The notes beneath the pieces were generated by a model. That model worked only from the letters and a program-made list of their open reading frames with translations, did not search any database and was not told the origin of the DNA. Shown piece after piece: positions 51,637 to 61,727 of a DNA stretch of 64,000 nt. Each line of letters begins with the position of its first letter. Within the stretch, counting starts at the first letter, position 1. The translations under genes were made by a program, and so were the position numbers. The DNA is taken from positions 62,001 to 126,000 of the forward strand of contig NZ_JAUSCJ010000017.1 in NCBI RefSeq assembly GCF_030651185.1. Reading direction: 5' to 3'. Origin of the DNA: Phenylobacterium sp. GTDB lineage: Bacteria > Pseudomonadota > Alphaproteobacteria > Caulobacterales > Caulobacteraceae.

Positions 51637-52359
51637 ATGCACATCCGACTCGCCCTTCCCTCCGACTTGCCGCCCACGCGCGACCGGCTGCGCAGTGTCC
51701 TGGGCCCGCAGCGCCCCGAGCATCCGCTGGACCCGGTGTCCCAGCTCATCAAGTCGGTGCTGAGCTCCCGGACCTATGACGAGGTGTCCTGGGCGGCCTT
51801 CATCCGGCTGCGGGCGGCCTATCCCGACTGGGAGGCCCTGGTCCACGCCACCCAGGAGGCGTTGGAGCCGGTGATCGATCCGGTGACCTTCGCCGACCAG
51901 AAGGCGCGGCAGCTGCCGATCCTGATCCGCGTGTTGCTGCTGAAACGCGGCGAGTTGAACCTGGACTTCCTGGCCGCCGAGCCGGTGGACGAGGCCCTGG
52001 CCTGGCTGATGCGCCTGCCGGGCGTGGGGGTGAAGATCGCCGCGGCGGTGCTGAACCTCAGCACTCTGAACCGCCGGGCCCTGGTAGTGGACACCCACGT
52101 CCACCGCGTCGCGCGCCGGCTGGGCCTCACCGCGCGCGCCGGCGATGCGCGGGCGGCCTATGACAGCCTGATGGATCAGGCGCCGGCCGAATGGCAGGGC
52201 GAACAACTCTACGAACTGCACTGGCTGCTGAAGGGCCACGGTCAATCGCTGTGCACCCACTTCGACCCCGCCTGCGGCCTCTGCGTCCTCCGCGACGCTT
52301 GCCCCCGGGTCGGCGTCTCCGGCGACCAGGACCGCCGCGTCATCCCCTTCGACGCCTGA
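51637..52359 (+). CDS. Endonuclease III-like HhH-GPD DNA glycosylase with Fe-S loop
   Basis: LPGVGVKIAAAVLNLS, VVDTHVHRVARRLGL, CTHFDPACGLCVLRDACP. Confidence 0.88.
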   Translation: MHIRLALPSDLPPTRDRLRSVLGPQRPEHPLDPVSQLIKSVLSSRTYDEVSWAAFIRLRAAYPDWEALVHATQEALEPVIDPVTFADQKARQLPILIRVLLLKRGELNLDFLAAEPVDEALAWLMRLPGVGVKIAAAVLNLSTLNRRALVVDTHVHRVARRLGLTARAGDARAAYDSLMDQAPAEWQGEQLYELHWLLKGHGQSLCTHFDPACGLCVLRDACPRVGVSGDQDRRVIPFDA

Positions 52360-52500
52360 ACGGGCGGATCGAATTTCACGGTTCGGCTTTCATCTGAAGC
52401 GGTGCATCTGCTATTGCCGCGCGCGTGCGGCGTTGGAGCCGGGCGCGAGCCGCGCTAGGTTCCGCGCAAGACCCCGCCTTGCGGATTCGAGGAGCAACTG

Positions 52501-52821
52501 ATGACCGTGCAACGTCCCTGGGCCCTGATGCGTCACCACGCCGGCTGGGCCGATGTCTTCCACATCGACAGCGAGAGCACGGACTCCATCACCGGCTTCT
52601 ATCCCGACCGCGAAACCGTGGGTCCGCCGGTGACCTACAGCGTGCGCGCCATTCTCGCCCGCTTCGAGACCATGGAAGCCGCCCGCGCCGCCCGCGAGGG
52701 CGCGGTTCTGGAATGGCGCAAGCACGACGCCGCCGTTCGCGACGCTGAAACCACCCTGCGTGAGGCCGAGAAGGCCCGCGAAGACGCCTGGCTCAATTGC
52801 CTGAAGGGCGCCGCCGCCTAG
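52501..52821 (+). CDS. Conserved hypothetical protein, 106 aa
   Basis: ORF starting at a position with a GAGGAG RBS upstream. Confidence 0.55.
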   Translation: MTVQRPWALMRHHAGWADVFHIDSESTDSITGFYPDRETVGPPVTYSVRAILARFETMEAARAAREGAVLEWRKHDAAVRDAETTLREAEKAREDAWLNCLKGAAA

Positions 52822-52880
52822 ACTTGTTCATCCCGGCCTGGCTCCCCAAATAGGGACCAAGCTTGGCCGGGAGACACCTC

Positions 52881-53255
52881 ATGTTCGATCATCTGTCCGT
52901 AGGCGTCCGCGACCTCGCCACCGCCCGCCGCTTCTATGACGCGTTCTTCGCCCCGCTGGGCTGCGCCAACACCTTCGCGGCCGAAGCCGAGTTGGCCTAC
53001 GGCCCCGGCGGCAGCCGTCAGTTCTACCTATATCCGGTAGCAGGGGGTCAGGTGGCCGGCCTCGGAACCCACATCGCCTTCAGCGCCGATAGCCGGTCAG
53101 CGGTGGACGCCGCCTACGCCGCCGCCCTGGCCCAGGGCGCGACCGTGGTCCGCGTGGCCGGTCTGCACCCTGACATCTCAGCCGACTATTACGGCGCCGT
53201 CCTGCTCGATCCCGACGGCAACAAGCTCGAGATCGTCGCCGACACCATGCACTAA
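52881..53255 (+). CDS. VOC/glyoxalase-family protein
   Basis: MFDHLSVGVRDLATARRFYDAFFAPLG ... DPDGNKLEIVAD. Confidence 0.9.
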   Translation: MFDHLSVGVRDLATARRFYDAFFAPLGCANTFAAEAELAYGPGGSRQFYLYPVAGGQVAGLGTHIAFSADSRSAVDAAYAAALAQGATVVRVAGLHPDISADYYGAVLLDPDGNKLEIVADTMH

Positions 53256-53263
53256 CCCCCTCC

Positions 53264-53358
53264 CGTCATCCCGGCCGTAGCGCAGCGAAGAGCCGGGACC
53301 CAGGGGCGGTGCGCTGGGCCCCTGGGTCCCGGATCGCCTATCGGCGTCCGGGATGACG
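53264..53358. repeat. Inverted repeat, 11-bp outer and 15-bp inner perfect arms
   Basis: 53264-53274/53348-53358 and 53293-53307/53318-53332. Confidence 0.8.
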
Positions 53359-53380
53359 GAGTTGGGTGTGCCGCGGTCAG

Positions 53381-54061
53381 TCAGAACTTCGGCAGTTTCA
53401 GGCCCCGGGCGAGCAGCCAGGCCGCCGCCACCGCGATCACCACGCCGACCACGAAGCTCCAGACCGGCGCGAACTTCAGGGTCGGAACCGGACCGGAGAA
53501 CACCCGCTTGCCGGTGATCATGGCGGTGATGAGGTTCTGGCGCTTCCACAGGGCGTAGAAGGCGATGGCCGCGACATGCATGACCACCAGGGCCTGCAGC
53601 AGGCGGAAGGTCAGCTCATGCCAGTCCGAGGCCAGCCGGCTGGTGTCGAAGTCCACCAGGTGCGAGAGCGGTCCGGACTCGATGCCGTCGATATCGCTAG
53701 CGAATAGGCCCAGGCTCACCTGCAGCAGCATGACCAGCAGTAGCAGGACGACGCTCACCGCGCCGACCGGGCTGTGGCCGACGAGATCCCCGGCGGTGCG
53801 CTGGCCCATGGTCTTGAGATAACCGACCGTGGCGCCTGGCCCCTTCACGAAGTGGCTGAACCTGGCGCTCTCGCTGCCGAAGAAGCCCCAGTAGAGGCGG
53901 AAGACCAGCAGGCCGATGACCCCGTATCCAGACCACCGGTGAACTTGCATGTTCTCGCCACCGGTCAGCCAGGAGACGAGGATCAGCACCACCAGGGCCC
54001 AGTGCGTGATCCGGGTCGGCAGGTCCCAGAGCTTGGTGGCGGTGGGGCGCGCGTCGCTCAT
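53381..54061 (-). CDS. Cytochrome b561 family protein
   Basis: KLWDLPTRITHWALVVLILVSWLTG; HRWSGYGVIGLLVFRLYWGFFG. Confidence 0.9.
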   Translation of the reverse strand: MSDARPTATKLWDLPTRITHWALVVLILVSWLTGGENMQVHRWSGYGVIGLLVFRLYWGFFGSESARFSHFVKGPGATVGYLKTMGQRTAGDLVGHSPVGAVSVVLLLLVMLLQVSLGLFASDIDGIESGPLSHLVDFDTSRLASDWHELTFRLLQALVVMHVAAIAFYALWKRQNLITAMITGKRVFSGPVPTLKFAPVWSFVVGVVIAVAAAWLLARGLKLPKF

Positions 54062-54067
54062 GGCGCC

Positions 54068-54544
54068 CTAGGATTTGACGCGGAAGGGGGTGTGGCAGGT
54101 CCCGCAGGCGCCGCCGGTGGCCTTCACCTGGGCCTTGATGGCGTCGATGTTTCCGCCCTTGGCGATGGTTTCCAGCTTGGCGCTCTCCACCTGCAAACCC
54201 TTGGCGGCGGCGGCGAACTTGGCGCCGTCGGTCCAGATTTCCGGCTTGGCGGCGGTCTTGAAGCCGGCCTCCGGGCCGCTACCCTTCGGGAACCAGCCGG
54301 GGATCTTATGGGCGCCGGCCTTCACGATCTTGGCCTGGGCCGCGATCAGCTTGGCGTCGGGGGCGTCGGTCTTGAGGTTGTCGTTGATGGTCTTGAAGGC
54401 GCCGCCCATGGCCTTCAGGCCCTTCTGGCGCTCGGCGATCACCTTCTCCGCGGAGACGGCGGCCAGGGCCGCGCCGCCAACGGCGGTCAGGCTGAGGGCC
54501 ACGCCCAGGACGAGGCCCAGGGGGCGCTTGGTGAGACGAGCCAT
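54068..54544 (-). CDS. Cytochrome c' / c556-type protein
   Basis: Signal peptide; C-terminal heme site ACGTCHTPFRVKS. Confidence 0.9.
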   Translation of the reverse strand: MARLTKRPLGLVLGVALSLTAVGGAALAAVSAEKVIAERQKGLKAMGGAFKTINDNLKTDAPDAKLIAAQAKIVKAGAHKIPGWFPKGSGPEAGFKTAAKPEIWTDGAKFAAAAKGLQVESAKLETIAKGGNIDAIKAQVKATGGACGTCHTPFRVKS

Positions 54545-54658
54545 CGAGAGACCTCTTCGCATCTGAAACCGGAAGTCCGACTGTGACGGTCGTCCGGAGG
54601 TGACGTCAATCGCGGGTTGGTTTCAAGACGGACTCGGTTTGCTGCCGGCCTGAAATGA

Positions 54659-56785
54659 TCAACGGCGGGCGGTCTTGGCGGCGACTGTCTTGACGGGGAC
54701 ACCCTCACGGCCGGCCTCGGCGATCAGGGCCGCGCAGGAGGCGTCCTTGGCCAGCCCCGGATCGACGAAGGGCAGCAGCAGGGCCAGCGGATTGACCAGT
54801 CCGGCCAGGGCCGCGGCGACGCCGCCCTGGGCCACCACCCGGCCGGTCTCGATACCGACCTTGGGCCCCACGATCGGCCCCTTGACGGTGATCGGCGACA
54901 GCAGGCGCACGAGCCGCAGTTCCTTGGAGCGCCCCTGGATGCGCAGGTCCATCGTCTCGTTCTCGAGATTGATGGTCCCGCCACCGGTGGCCACCACCGG
55001 CTTGGTGTCGAAGACGATGCGGTCGGCGGTCAGCACGCCGTTCCTGGCCTGGAAGTGCGCCACGCCGCAGCGGATCGGCACGGAGCCCTGGTCCTTGGAG
55101 AACAAGAGCCCCAGGCCCTTGGTGGCGTTGATGCCCAGCAGTTCGGCGAAGGCCTCGCGGATCTCGCCGCTCGGAACCACCGCCAGCACCTCGCCGTCGG
55201 CGTTGGCCGCCGCCCGGTGGACCGAGTCTCCGGAGCCCTTCAGCTTGATCCGGCCCACGAAGCTGCCGGCCAGGGGTTGACCCTTGATGGGGATGAGCTG
55301 TTCGAGGCGGGCGTTGGACAGCCGCACATCGACTTCGGTCACGGGCACGGCATTGCGGGCGTTCAGATGCGCCTGGCCGGTGATCTTGCCCTGGGGCAGG
55401 TCGAGGATCAGCGGGTTGGCGCTGAGCAGGCCGCGATCCAGCTTCACCGTGACGTCGCCGGACCTGAGGGGCAACATGGCGTCGTGGATCGCGGCGACGC
55501 GGTAGCGCACGTCGGCGTCCAGAGAGCGGATCTTGGTGACGTCCAGGGTGGAGTCCGGCAGCAGTCGGCGCTGGGCGGCCATCTGCCGGCCCACGGCGGC
55601 CTGTTGCGGGGAAACCGTCTCCCCGGCCTTGCGCGACGGCGCCCCGCCGAAGATCGCCGCGAGGTCGTCGAAGTCCAGGCTGCGGGTGCGCAGGTCAGCC
55701 TTCAGATAGGGGCGCTCATCGCCGGTCTCCACGGAGAGCGAGCCGGCCAGATCGCTGTCGCCGACCCGGCCGCCCAGGCCCTCGATCTTGTAGAGGTGCT
55801 CATCGCGCGACAGTCGGCCGTTCAGCTTGTAGGGCGGGGTGTTGGGCAGGGCCACGCCGGTCAGGTCGTAGAGGTCGGCCAGGTCAGGCCCCTGGGCCGT
55901 GGCGTTCATGGCGAACTGGCCCAGGTCGAAGGGCTTGGTGATCGCGCCCTTGGCGGTCACCCGGGTCGCGCCGGAGCGAATGTCGGCGTCGAAGGGATAG
56001 GGCTTGCGGGTATCGACGTTCAGCAGCGGGCCGCCCTGGATGCGCAGCAGGAACCTGTTTCCGTTCAGCGCGCCTTCCCCAGTCATCAGGAAGCCCCGCC
56101 CGGCCCGCCCCATCTCCTCGGTCGCGTTGACCTCGCCGTTCAGGACCAGCTTGCGCTTCTGGTCTCTGATCTTCAGGTGGCCGTCATTGATCACGAACCG
56201 CCGGATCGGCGGCATCTTGAAGGGCTTGTTGGATTTCTTGCCGTTGGAGAAATCCCAGGTGGCGCGGCCCTGACGGTCACGCAGAAGGTCAACCTTGGCC
56301 TGGTCGAGTTGCAGGTTCAGCAGCACCACCTGGCCGACGAACAGGGGCAGCAGCTTAACCTGGACGTCGAGCTTCTTGATATCGGCGGTCTGGCCCGGGC
56401 CGGCCCATTTGGGATTGCCGACCTTTATTCCCTGCACCGAGGCGCTGGGGTTCAGCGAGAAGGCGTGCACCTTCAGATCCCCGGCCAGGACGATCTCCCG
56501 ACCGGTCTTGGCCGACGCGTAGCGGCCGATGGGACCGCGCAGATAGTTCCAGTCGAACAGGATCAGGAAGAGCGCGATGGCCACGACCAGCGCGCCAAAG
56601 ACGCCGCCGGTCCAGGCCAGGGCCTTGTTGCTGGGGCGCTTGAACCTGGTTTCCCGAAGGCGCGTCCGCGCGCGCTCCCAGCCCGGGCGCAGGCCGCCGC
56701 GCGCGCGGCGCAGGCCATCGGCCGCGCGATCTCGGGCGCGGATGAGGCCCGTGCGAGCGCGTTGGTAGATCGGTTCGACTGACAA
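54659..56785 (-). CDS. AsmA-family protein
   Basis: N-terminal TM; FDWNYLRGPIGRYASAKTGREIVLAGDLKVHAFSLNPSASVQGIKVGNPKWA. Confidence 0.88.
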   Translation of the reverse strand: MSVEPIYQRARTGLIRARDRAADGLRRARGGLRPGWERARTRLRETRFKRPSNKALAWTGGVFGALVVAIALFLILFDWNYLRGPIGRYASAKTGREIVLAGDLKVHAFSLNPSASVQGIKVGNPKWAGPGQTADIKKLDVQVKLLPLFVGQVVLLNLQLDQAKVDLLRDRQGRATWDFSNGKKSNKPFKMPPIRRFVINDGHLKIRDQKRKLVLNGEVNATEEMGRAGRGFLMTGEGALNGNRFLLRIQGGPLLNVDTRKPYPFDADIRSGATRVTAKGAITKPFDLGQFAMNATAQGPDLADLYDLTGVALPNTPPYKLNGRLSRDEHLYKIEGLGGRVGDSDLAGSLSVETGDERPYLKADLRTRSLDFDDLAAIFGGAPSRKAGETVSPQQAAVGRQMAAQRRLLPDSTLDVTKIRSLDADVRYRVAAIHDAMLPLRSGDVTVKLDRGLLSANPLILDLPQGKITGQAHLNARNAVPVTEVDVRLSNARLEQLIPIKGQPLAGSFVGRIKLKGSGDSVHRAAANADGEVLAVVPSGEIREAFAELLGINATKGLGLLFSKDQGSVPIRCGVAHFQARNGVLTADRIVFDTKPVVATGGGTINLENETMDLRIQGRSKELRLVRLLSPITVKGPIVGPKVGIETGRVVAQGGVAAALAGLVNPLALLLPFVDPGLAKDASCAALIAEAGREGVPVKTVAAKTARR

Positions 56786-56837
56786 GGTGCGGGAAACTCC
56801 GGGTCACGACAGAACGCGCGAGCCGCCGAAGGGGTCC

Positions 56838-57401
56838 CTAGTGGCGGACGCCGCGTCCCGAGAAGGCCGTCATCGCGGTGCGCAGGATTATGGAAAGGTC
56901 CATGAGGGTGGAGCGCCGGGCCAGGTACTCAGCGTCCAGCCTGGCCTTGTCGGGCACCGGGAGCTCGTCGCGGCCGTGGACCTGGGCCCAGCCGGTCAGA
57001 CCCGGCCTGAGCACCTGGACGCCCGCGGCGTTGCGCAGGGCCATCAGGTCGTCCTGGTTGAAGAGGGCGGGCCGAGGCCCCACCAGGCTCATATCGCCCA
57101 CCAGCACGCTCCACAGCTGGGGCAGTTCATCCAGGCTGGTGCGGCGCATGAAACCGCCGAGCGGCGTGATCCAGGAGGCGGGATCGGGCAGCAGGTGGGT
57201 GGCGACGTCAGGCGCGCCGATCCGCATGCTGCGGAACTTGGGCATGGGGAAAAGATGGTTGTCCCGACCCACCCGGCGCGACCAGTGCAGGGCGGGGCCG
57301 GGTGACTCCAGGCGCACGGCGACGGCCAGGACCAGCAGGACGGGCGACAGCAGGATCAGGCCCGCCGTGGCGCCCAGAATGTCCAGCCCTCGCTTCAGCA
57401 C
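56838..57401 (-). CDS. Polyprenyl-phosphate sugar transferase
   Basis: KRGLDILGATAGLILLSPVLLVLAVAVRLESPGPALHWSRRVGRD; RRTSLDELPQLWSVLVGDMSLVGPRP. Confidence 0.92.
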   Translation of the reverse strand: MLKRGLDILGATAGLILLSPVLLVLAVAVRLESPGPALHWSRRVGRDNHLFPMPKFRSMRIGAPDVATHLLPDPASWITPLGGFMRRTSLDELPQLWSVLVGDMSLVGPRPALFNQDDLMALRNAAGVQVLRPGLTGWAQVHGRDELPVPDKARLDAEYLARRSTLMDLSIILRTAMTAFSGRGVRH

Positions 57402-57459
57402 GCCGCGTCCCTCTCGTTGGGACCAGCCTTAATGCGCCGCGCCTTGGCGCGCTACAGCC

Positions 57460-57903
57460 TCACGCCTTCGGCGTGGCCTTGGGTTTCGGCTTGGGCGCGG
57501 GCGCCGAAGTTTCGGTCGCCGCCTCCACCGGCGCGACGGTCTCGGCGGCCGCCTGGGCGGGCGGGGTGTCGAGGGGATTGGGAGCCGGCTCGGGCGCCGG
57601 AACCGGGGCCGGGTCGGGGTCAACGACGCCGCCGTCTGCCGCCAGGGGCTCGGCGGCCTCCAGCAGCGGCTCCACAAAGGCCTCGAACAGGATGGCCGCC
57701 TCCTCCGCCGGCTCGGCGTCGGCGCCCGAGAACGGCAGGAGCGCCTCGAGGTGGACGGGCTGCATCCAGCGGGTCATCCACCAATAGGCGACACCGGCCG
57801 TGGCCGCCCCGGTGAACATGAACCACAGGGGCGAGGCCGCGCCGATCGGCACATACAGGGCCGCGGCAGGGCTGACGGACTCGTTCGGCTTAAGCGCGAT
57901 CAT
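57460..57903 (-). CDS. Hypothetical membrane-anchored Pro/Ala-rich protein
   Basis: One TM span then PDPAPVPAPEPAPNP...APKPKPKATPKA. Confidence 0.55.
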   Translation of the reverse strand: MIALKPNESVSPAAALYVPIGAASPLWFMFTGAATAGVAYWWMTRWMQPVHLEALLPFSGADAEPAEEAAILFEAFVEPLLEAAEPLAADGGVVDPDPAPVPAPEPAPNPLDTPPAQAAAETVAPVEAATETSAPAPKPKPKATPKA

Positions 57904-57973
57904 GGAACGTCTCCGAAAATGATTGTGCAATGCAGCATAACACCACCCAGATACGCCTTGATGCAAATCAACC

Positions 57974-58798
57974 TTATGACAGCGTCGAAACTCGCCCCTG
58001 CCCATTCTGGCCCAGGGTCTGGGCGGTCCAGCGGCACATCTCCTCCATGGAGGCGGCGAAGTCGGCCGGAGCCCGCGCGGTCACCAGGGCGCAGCCGTTC
58101 ATCTTCATCGGGTCAGCCAGGGGCCGCATCCGGCATTCACCCACCAGCAGGGGGCCGATGCCGGTGTCCTGGGCCTCATTGAGGAAATGGTCGAAGGTCT
58201 GCAGATCCTTGATCGGCAGCCAGATCATCACCACGGCCTCGCGGTTGCGGCGGCCGATGGCCTTCAGGGTGGCGACGATCCGGGTGTAGTCGTCGGGCCG
58301 CTCGAAAGGGGGGTCGATCAGGACCAACACCGGACCCTTGGGCGGGCAGCGGGCGACCGCGGTGTCGTAGCCGTCGGCGCAGAGGGTCTCGATCCCCGTG
58401 CGTCCCTTCAGCGCCATGCGAAGGGCGGCATGCTCCTCACCGCGTAGTTCGCAGGCGATGTAGACATCCTTCTTGCGCAGGGTGTCGGCGATCAGGCGCG
58501 GCGAACCGGGATAGAACTTGGTGGGACCGTTGTTGTTCAGCTTGTTCACCGCCGCCCGCAGCGGCCCGAAGGCCGCGGGAAGGTCCGTGGCCTTCATCAG
58601 TTGGGCGATCCCCGCCTGCGCCTCCCCCGATCGCTGAGCCTCGGCGCCCGACAGGTCGTACAGCCCGCGCCCGGCATGGGTGTCGATCACCGTCAACGAG
58701 CCCGGCCCCTTGGTCAGGGTCGCCATCAACCGCAGCAGTCCGGCATGCTTGATCAGGTCGGCGAAGTTTCCGGCATGGTAGGCGTGGCGATAGTTCAC
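57974..58798 (-). CDS. rlmJ: 23S rRNA (adenine-N6)-methyltransferase RlmJ, GTG start
   Basis: NYRHAYHAGNFADLIKHAGLL, GSLTVIDTHAGRGLYDL, VLVLIDPPFE. Confidence 0.92.
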   Translation of the reverse strand: MNYRHAYHAGNFADLIKHAGLLRLMATLTKGPGSLTVIDTHAGRGLYDLSGAEAQRSGEAQAGIAQLMKATDLPAAFGPLRAAVNKLNNNGPTKFYPGSPRLIADTLRKKDVYIACELRGEEHAALRMALKGRTGIETLCADGYDTAVARCPPKGPVLVLIDPPFERPDDYTRIVATLKAIGRRNREAVVMIWLPIKDLQTFDHFLNEAQDTGIGPLLVGECRMRPLADPMKMNGCALVTARAPADFAASMEEMCRWTAQTLGQNGQGRVSTLS

Positions 58799-58902
58799 TG
58801 AATTTAGTCTCCCGTCCGACTTAGGAACTCGCCGCGCCGAGTTCACGTTCACCGGCTGTCTGGGGCGTAGGCGCCACGTCCCCGTAGTTCCAAAGGTGGC
58901 GG

Positions 58903-59928
58903 ATGGCCAGAGACACAGCACACATCGACCTGGCGCCTGCCGGCCTGACCTACGTCAACGACGACGACGCCGGCATCACCCGGATCGCGGCCAAGGGCGG
59001 CTTCGCCTACCGCGACACCGAGAGCGCACCGCTCAACGACGAGGCGAAGCTGGCGCGCATCAAGGCCCTGGTGATCCCACCGGCCTGGACCGACGTCTGG
59101 ATCTGCCCCTCGGCGCGGGGTCACATCCAGGTCACCGGGCGCGACCAGAAGGGCCGCAAGCAGTACCGCTACCATCCAGACTGGCGGCAGGACCGCGACG
59201 GGATCAAGTACGACCGGGTGATCGCCTTCGGCCGCGCCCTCCCCCGCCTGCGCAAGCGGGTGCAGGCCGACCTCGGCCGCCGGGGCCTGCCGCGCGACAA
59301 GGTGCTGGCCGCCGTGGTGGCGGTGATGGAGATGACCCTGATCCGGGTGGGCAACGAGGAATACGCCCGAGCCAACAAGAGCTTCGGCCTCACCACCCTG
59401 CGCGACCGCCATGCCAAGGTGACCACCACCGGCGCGGTCTTCCAGTTCCGGGGCAAGAGCGGAAAGGTCCACCAGACCGGCTTCCGCGACCGTCGCCTGG
59501 CCCGCATCGTCAAGGCCTGCCAGGACATCCCCGGCCAGCGCCTGTTCCAGTATATCGGCGACGACGGGCAACGACGGGCCGTCGAGAGCGCCGACGTGAA
59601 CGCCTACATCCGCGAGGCGCTGGGGGACGACTTCTCCGCCAAGGATTTCCGCACCTGGGCCGGGACCCTGTCGGCCGCGCGAGGCCTGGTGATGCATCCG
59701 CCGGCCGCCAGCGCGGCCGAGGCCAGGCGCAATGTCGCCGCCTGCGTGAAGGCCGTCGCCGGGCTGCTGGGCAACACCGCGGCGGTCTGCAGGGGCTCCT
59801 ACATCCACCCGCTGGTTCTGGAATCCTACGAACGCGGCGTCCTGCCGCTCAAGGGCGCCGGCTCGGCGCGGGCCTTTGAGCTCTCGGTGCTGAAGTTCCT
59901 GGAAGCCGCCCGCGACTCCGCGTCCTGA
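58903..59928 (+). CDS. DNA topoisomerase IB (poxvirus-like)
   Basis: VIPPAWTDVWICPSARGHIQVTGRDQKGRKQYRYHPDWR; EMTLIRVGNEEYARANKSFGLTTLRDRH; SYIHP. Confidence 0.93.
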   Translation: MARDTAHIDLAPAGLTYVNDDDAGITRIAAKGGFAYRDTESAPLNDEAKLARIKALVIPPAWTDVWICPSARGHIQVTGRDQKGRKQYRYHPDWRQDRDGIKYDRVIAFGRALPRLRKRVQADLGRRGLPRDKVLAAVVAVMEMTLIRVGNEEYARANKSFGLTTLRDRHAKVTTTGAVFQFRGKSGKVHQTGFRDRRLARIVKACQDIPGQRLFQYIGDDGQRRAVESADVNAYIREALGDDFSAKDFRTWAGTLSAARGLVMHPPAASAAEARRNVAACVKAVAGLLGNTAAVCRGSYIHPLVLESYERGVLPLKGAGSARAFELSVLKFLEAARDSAS

Positions 59929-60010
59929 ATTTCGAAGCGCAGGTACGGGCTGCTAGGCGCCCCCGCGTCACCCCAGCTAAGCTCCTTCCAAAGACCCAGG
60001 GAGGGCCACC

Positions 60011-61228
60011 ATGCTCGAGACCAAACTCCGCTTCGGCGCCTTCATCGCGCCCTTCCATCCGCTGGACGAGAACCCGACGCTGGCCATCCAACGCGACCTG
60101 GAGCTGGTGCAGCACCTGGACAATCTCGGCTTCGAAGAGGCCTGGATCGGCGAGCACCACTCGGCCGCCTATGAGCTGATCGCCTCGCCCGAGGTGTTCA
60201 TCGCCGCCGCCGCCGAACGCACCAAACACATCAAGCTGGGCACCGGGGTCTCCTCCCTGCCCTATCACCACCCGATGATGCTGGCCGACCGCATCAACCA
60301 GCTGGACCACATGACCCGCGGCCGGGTGATGTTCGGGGCCGGCCCCGGCGCGCTCTCCTCCGACGCCTTCATGATGGGCATCCCGGTGGCCAAGCAGCGC
60401 GACCGCATGGACGAGGCCCTCGACGTCCTGGTCCGCCTGCTGCGCGGCGAGGAGGTCAGCCACGAGAGCGACTGGTTCACCCTGGTCAACGCCCGCCTGC
60501 AGATGACCCCCTATTCGCGCCCCTCGGTGGAGATCGCCGTGGCCAGCCAGGTCTCGCCGACCGGGGCTCGCGCCGCCGGCAAGCACGGGGTGGGCCTGCT
60601 GTCCCTGGGCGCCACCACGACGGCGGGGTTCAACGCGCTCGCCGCCAACTGGGGCATCGCCGAGGACATCGCCAAGGCCAGCGGCCAGACCATGGACCGC
60701 AACGCCTGGCGGCTGGTGGGCCAGATGCACATCGCCGAGACCAAAGACAAGGCCATCGAACAGGTCCGCTTCGGCCTGGAGAAGTGGATCTATTACTTCC
60801 GCGAGATCGCCAACCTGCCGATGGTGCCCGATGATTTCGCCGGCGATCCCGTCGAGGCCTACCTCGCCCTGGGCTCCGCCGTGGTGGGGACCCCCGACGA
60901 GGCCATCGCCCGCATCGAGCAGCTGAAGGAAGAGAGCGGCGGCTTCGGCTGCTATCTCATGATGGCCCACAACTGGGCCAACTGGGCCGACACCCAGCGG
61001 TCCTACGAGATGATCGCCCGCTACGTCGTCCCGCACTTCCAGCAGCTCAATGTGAACCGCAAGGCCTCCATGGACTGGGTGCGGGAGAACAAGACCGAGT
61101 TCACCAGCCAGACCCGCGCCGCGGTCGGCGCCCGCATCGTCTCCCACATGATGGAGAAGGGCGCCGAGAACATCAGCCCGCAGATCGTGGCCCTGATCAC
61201 CGGCGCGGGAGAGCCGGCCAAGGAATAG
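60011..61228 (+). CDS. LLM-class flavin-dependent oxidoreductase
   Basis: LGFEEAWIGEHHSAAYELIASPEVFIAAAAERTKHIKLGTGVSSLPYHHPMMLADR. Confidence 0.92.
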   Translation: MLETKLRFGAFIAPFHPLDENPTLAIQRDLELVQHLDNLGFEEAWIGEHHSAAYELIASPEVFIAAAAERTKHIKLGTGVSSLPYHHPMMLADRINQLDHMTRGRVMFGAGPGALSSDAFMMGIPVAKQRDRMDEALDVLVRLLRGEEVSHESDWFTLVNARLQMTPYSRPSVEIAVASQVSPTGARAAGKHGVGLLSLGATTTAGFNALAANWGIAEDIAKASGQTMDRNAWRLVGQMHIAETKDKAIEQVRFGLEKWIYYFREIANLPMVPDDFAGDPVEAYLALGSAVVGTPDEAIARIEQLKEESGGFGCYLMMAHNWANWADTQRSYEMIARYVVPHFQQLNVNRKASMDWVRENKTEFTSQTRAAVGARIVSHMMEKGAENISPQIVALITGAGEPAKE

Positions 61229-61232
61229 CCGC

Positions 61233-61658
61233 TCACACGACCCGGTAGACGCCGATCCGCACGGCCTTGCCGCCGTCGGCGACGCCGATCGTGCCCACGA
61301 AGATCGACTTGTTCAGCCAGTCGTGCGGCCCTTGCGGCGCATCGAAGGTGGGGTTGGTGCGCACATAGCGACCGCCATCGTCGGTGGGCGCGACCAGGCC
61401 CAGGTTGCGCACGGCGATCACCGCGCCGTCGGAGGTCTTCAGGGCGTAGATCGCCTCGATCACCGTCACCCCGTCGGCCCGCACGGTCTGCCAGTCGGCC
61501 CCGCCGGGGATCACCTCACCCTCAATGCGCGGCCCCTTGAAGGTTCCCCCGGTGATGCCGATGAACCGCCGCTTGCCCAGGGCGGTGTCGCCGATCTTGG
61601 TGGCCGCATCGATGGAGACGAGGGCCTCGAAGGCGAATTCGGTGGTCAGATTGTCCAT
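61233..61658 (-). CDS. DUF3237-family protein
   Basis: FGITGGTFKGP-type motif (IGITGGTFKGPRIEGEVIPGGADWQTVRADG). Confidence 0.85.
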   Translation of the reverse strand: MDNLTTEFAFEALVSIDAATKIGDTALGKRRFIGITGGTFKGPRIEGEVIPGGADWQTVRADGVTVIEAIYALKTSDGAVIAVRNLGLVAPTDDGGRYVRTNPTFDAPQGPHDWLNKSIFVGTIGVADGGKAVRIGVYRVV

Positions 61659-61727
61659 GTGATCCGTCCTAGCCACAGTGGCGCGGCCACGCCAGCCGTC
61701 CTAGCTTGACCACGGAAAGGAGCGCCC

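Noticed and set aside
55055-56782. 575-aa plus-strand ORF antisense to the AsmA gene
   Set aside because: Shadow ORF; AsmA on minus strand is well supported.
59849-61147. 432-aa minus-strand ORF opposite the LLM oxidoreductase
   Set aside because: Shadow ORF; luciferase-like protein on plus strand is clear.
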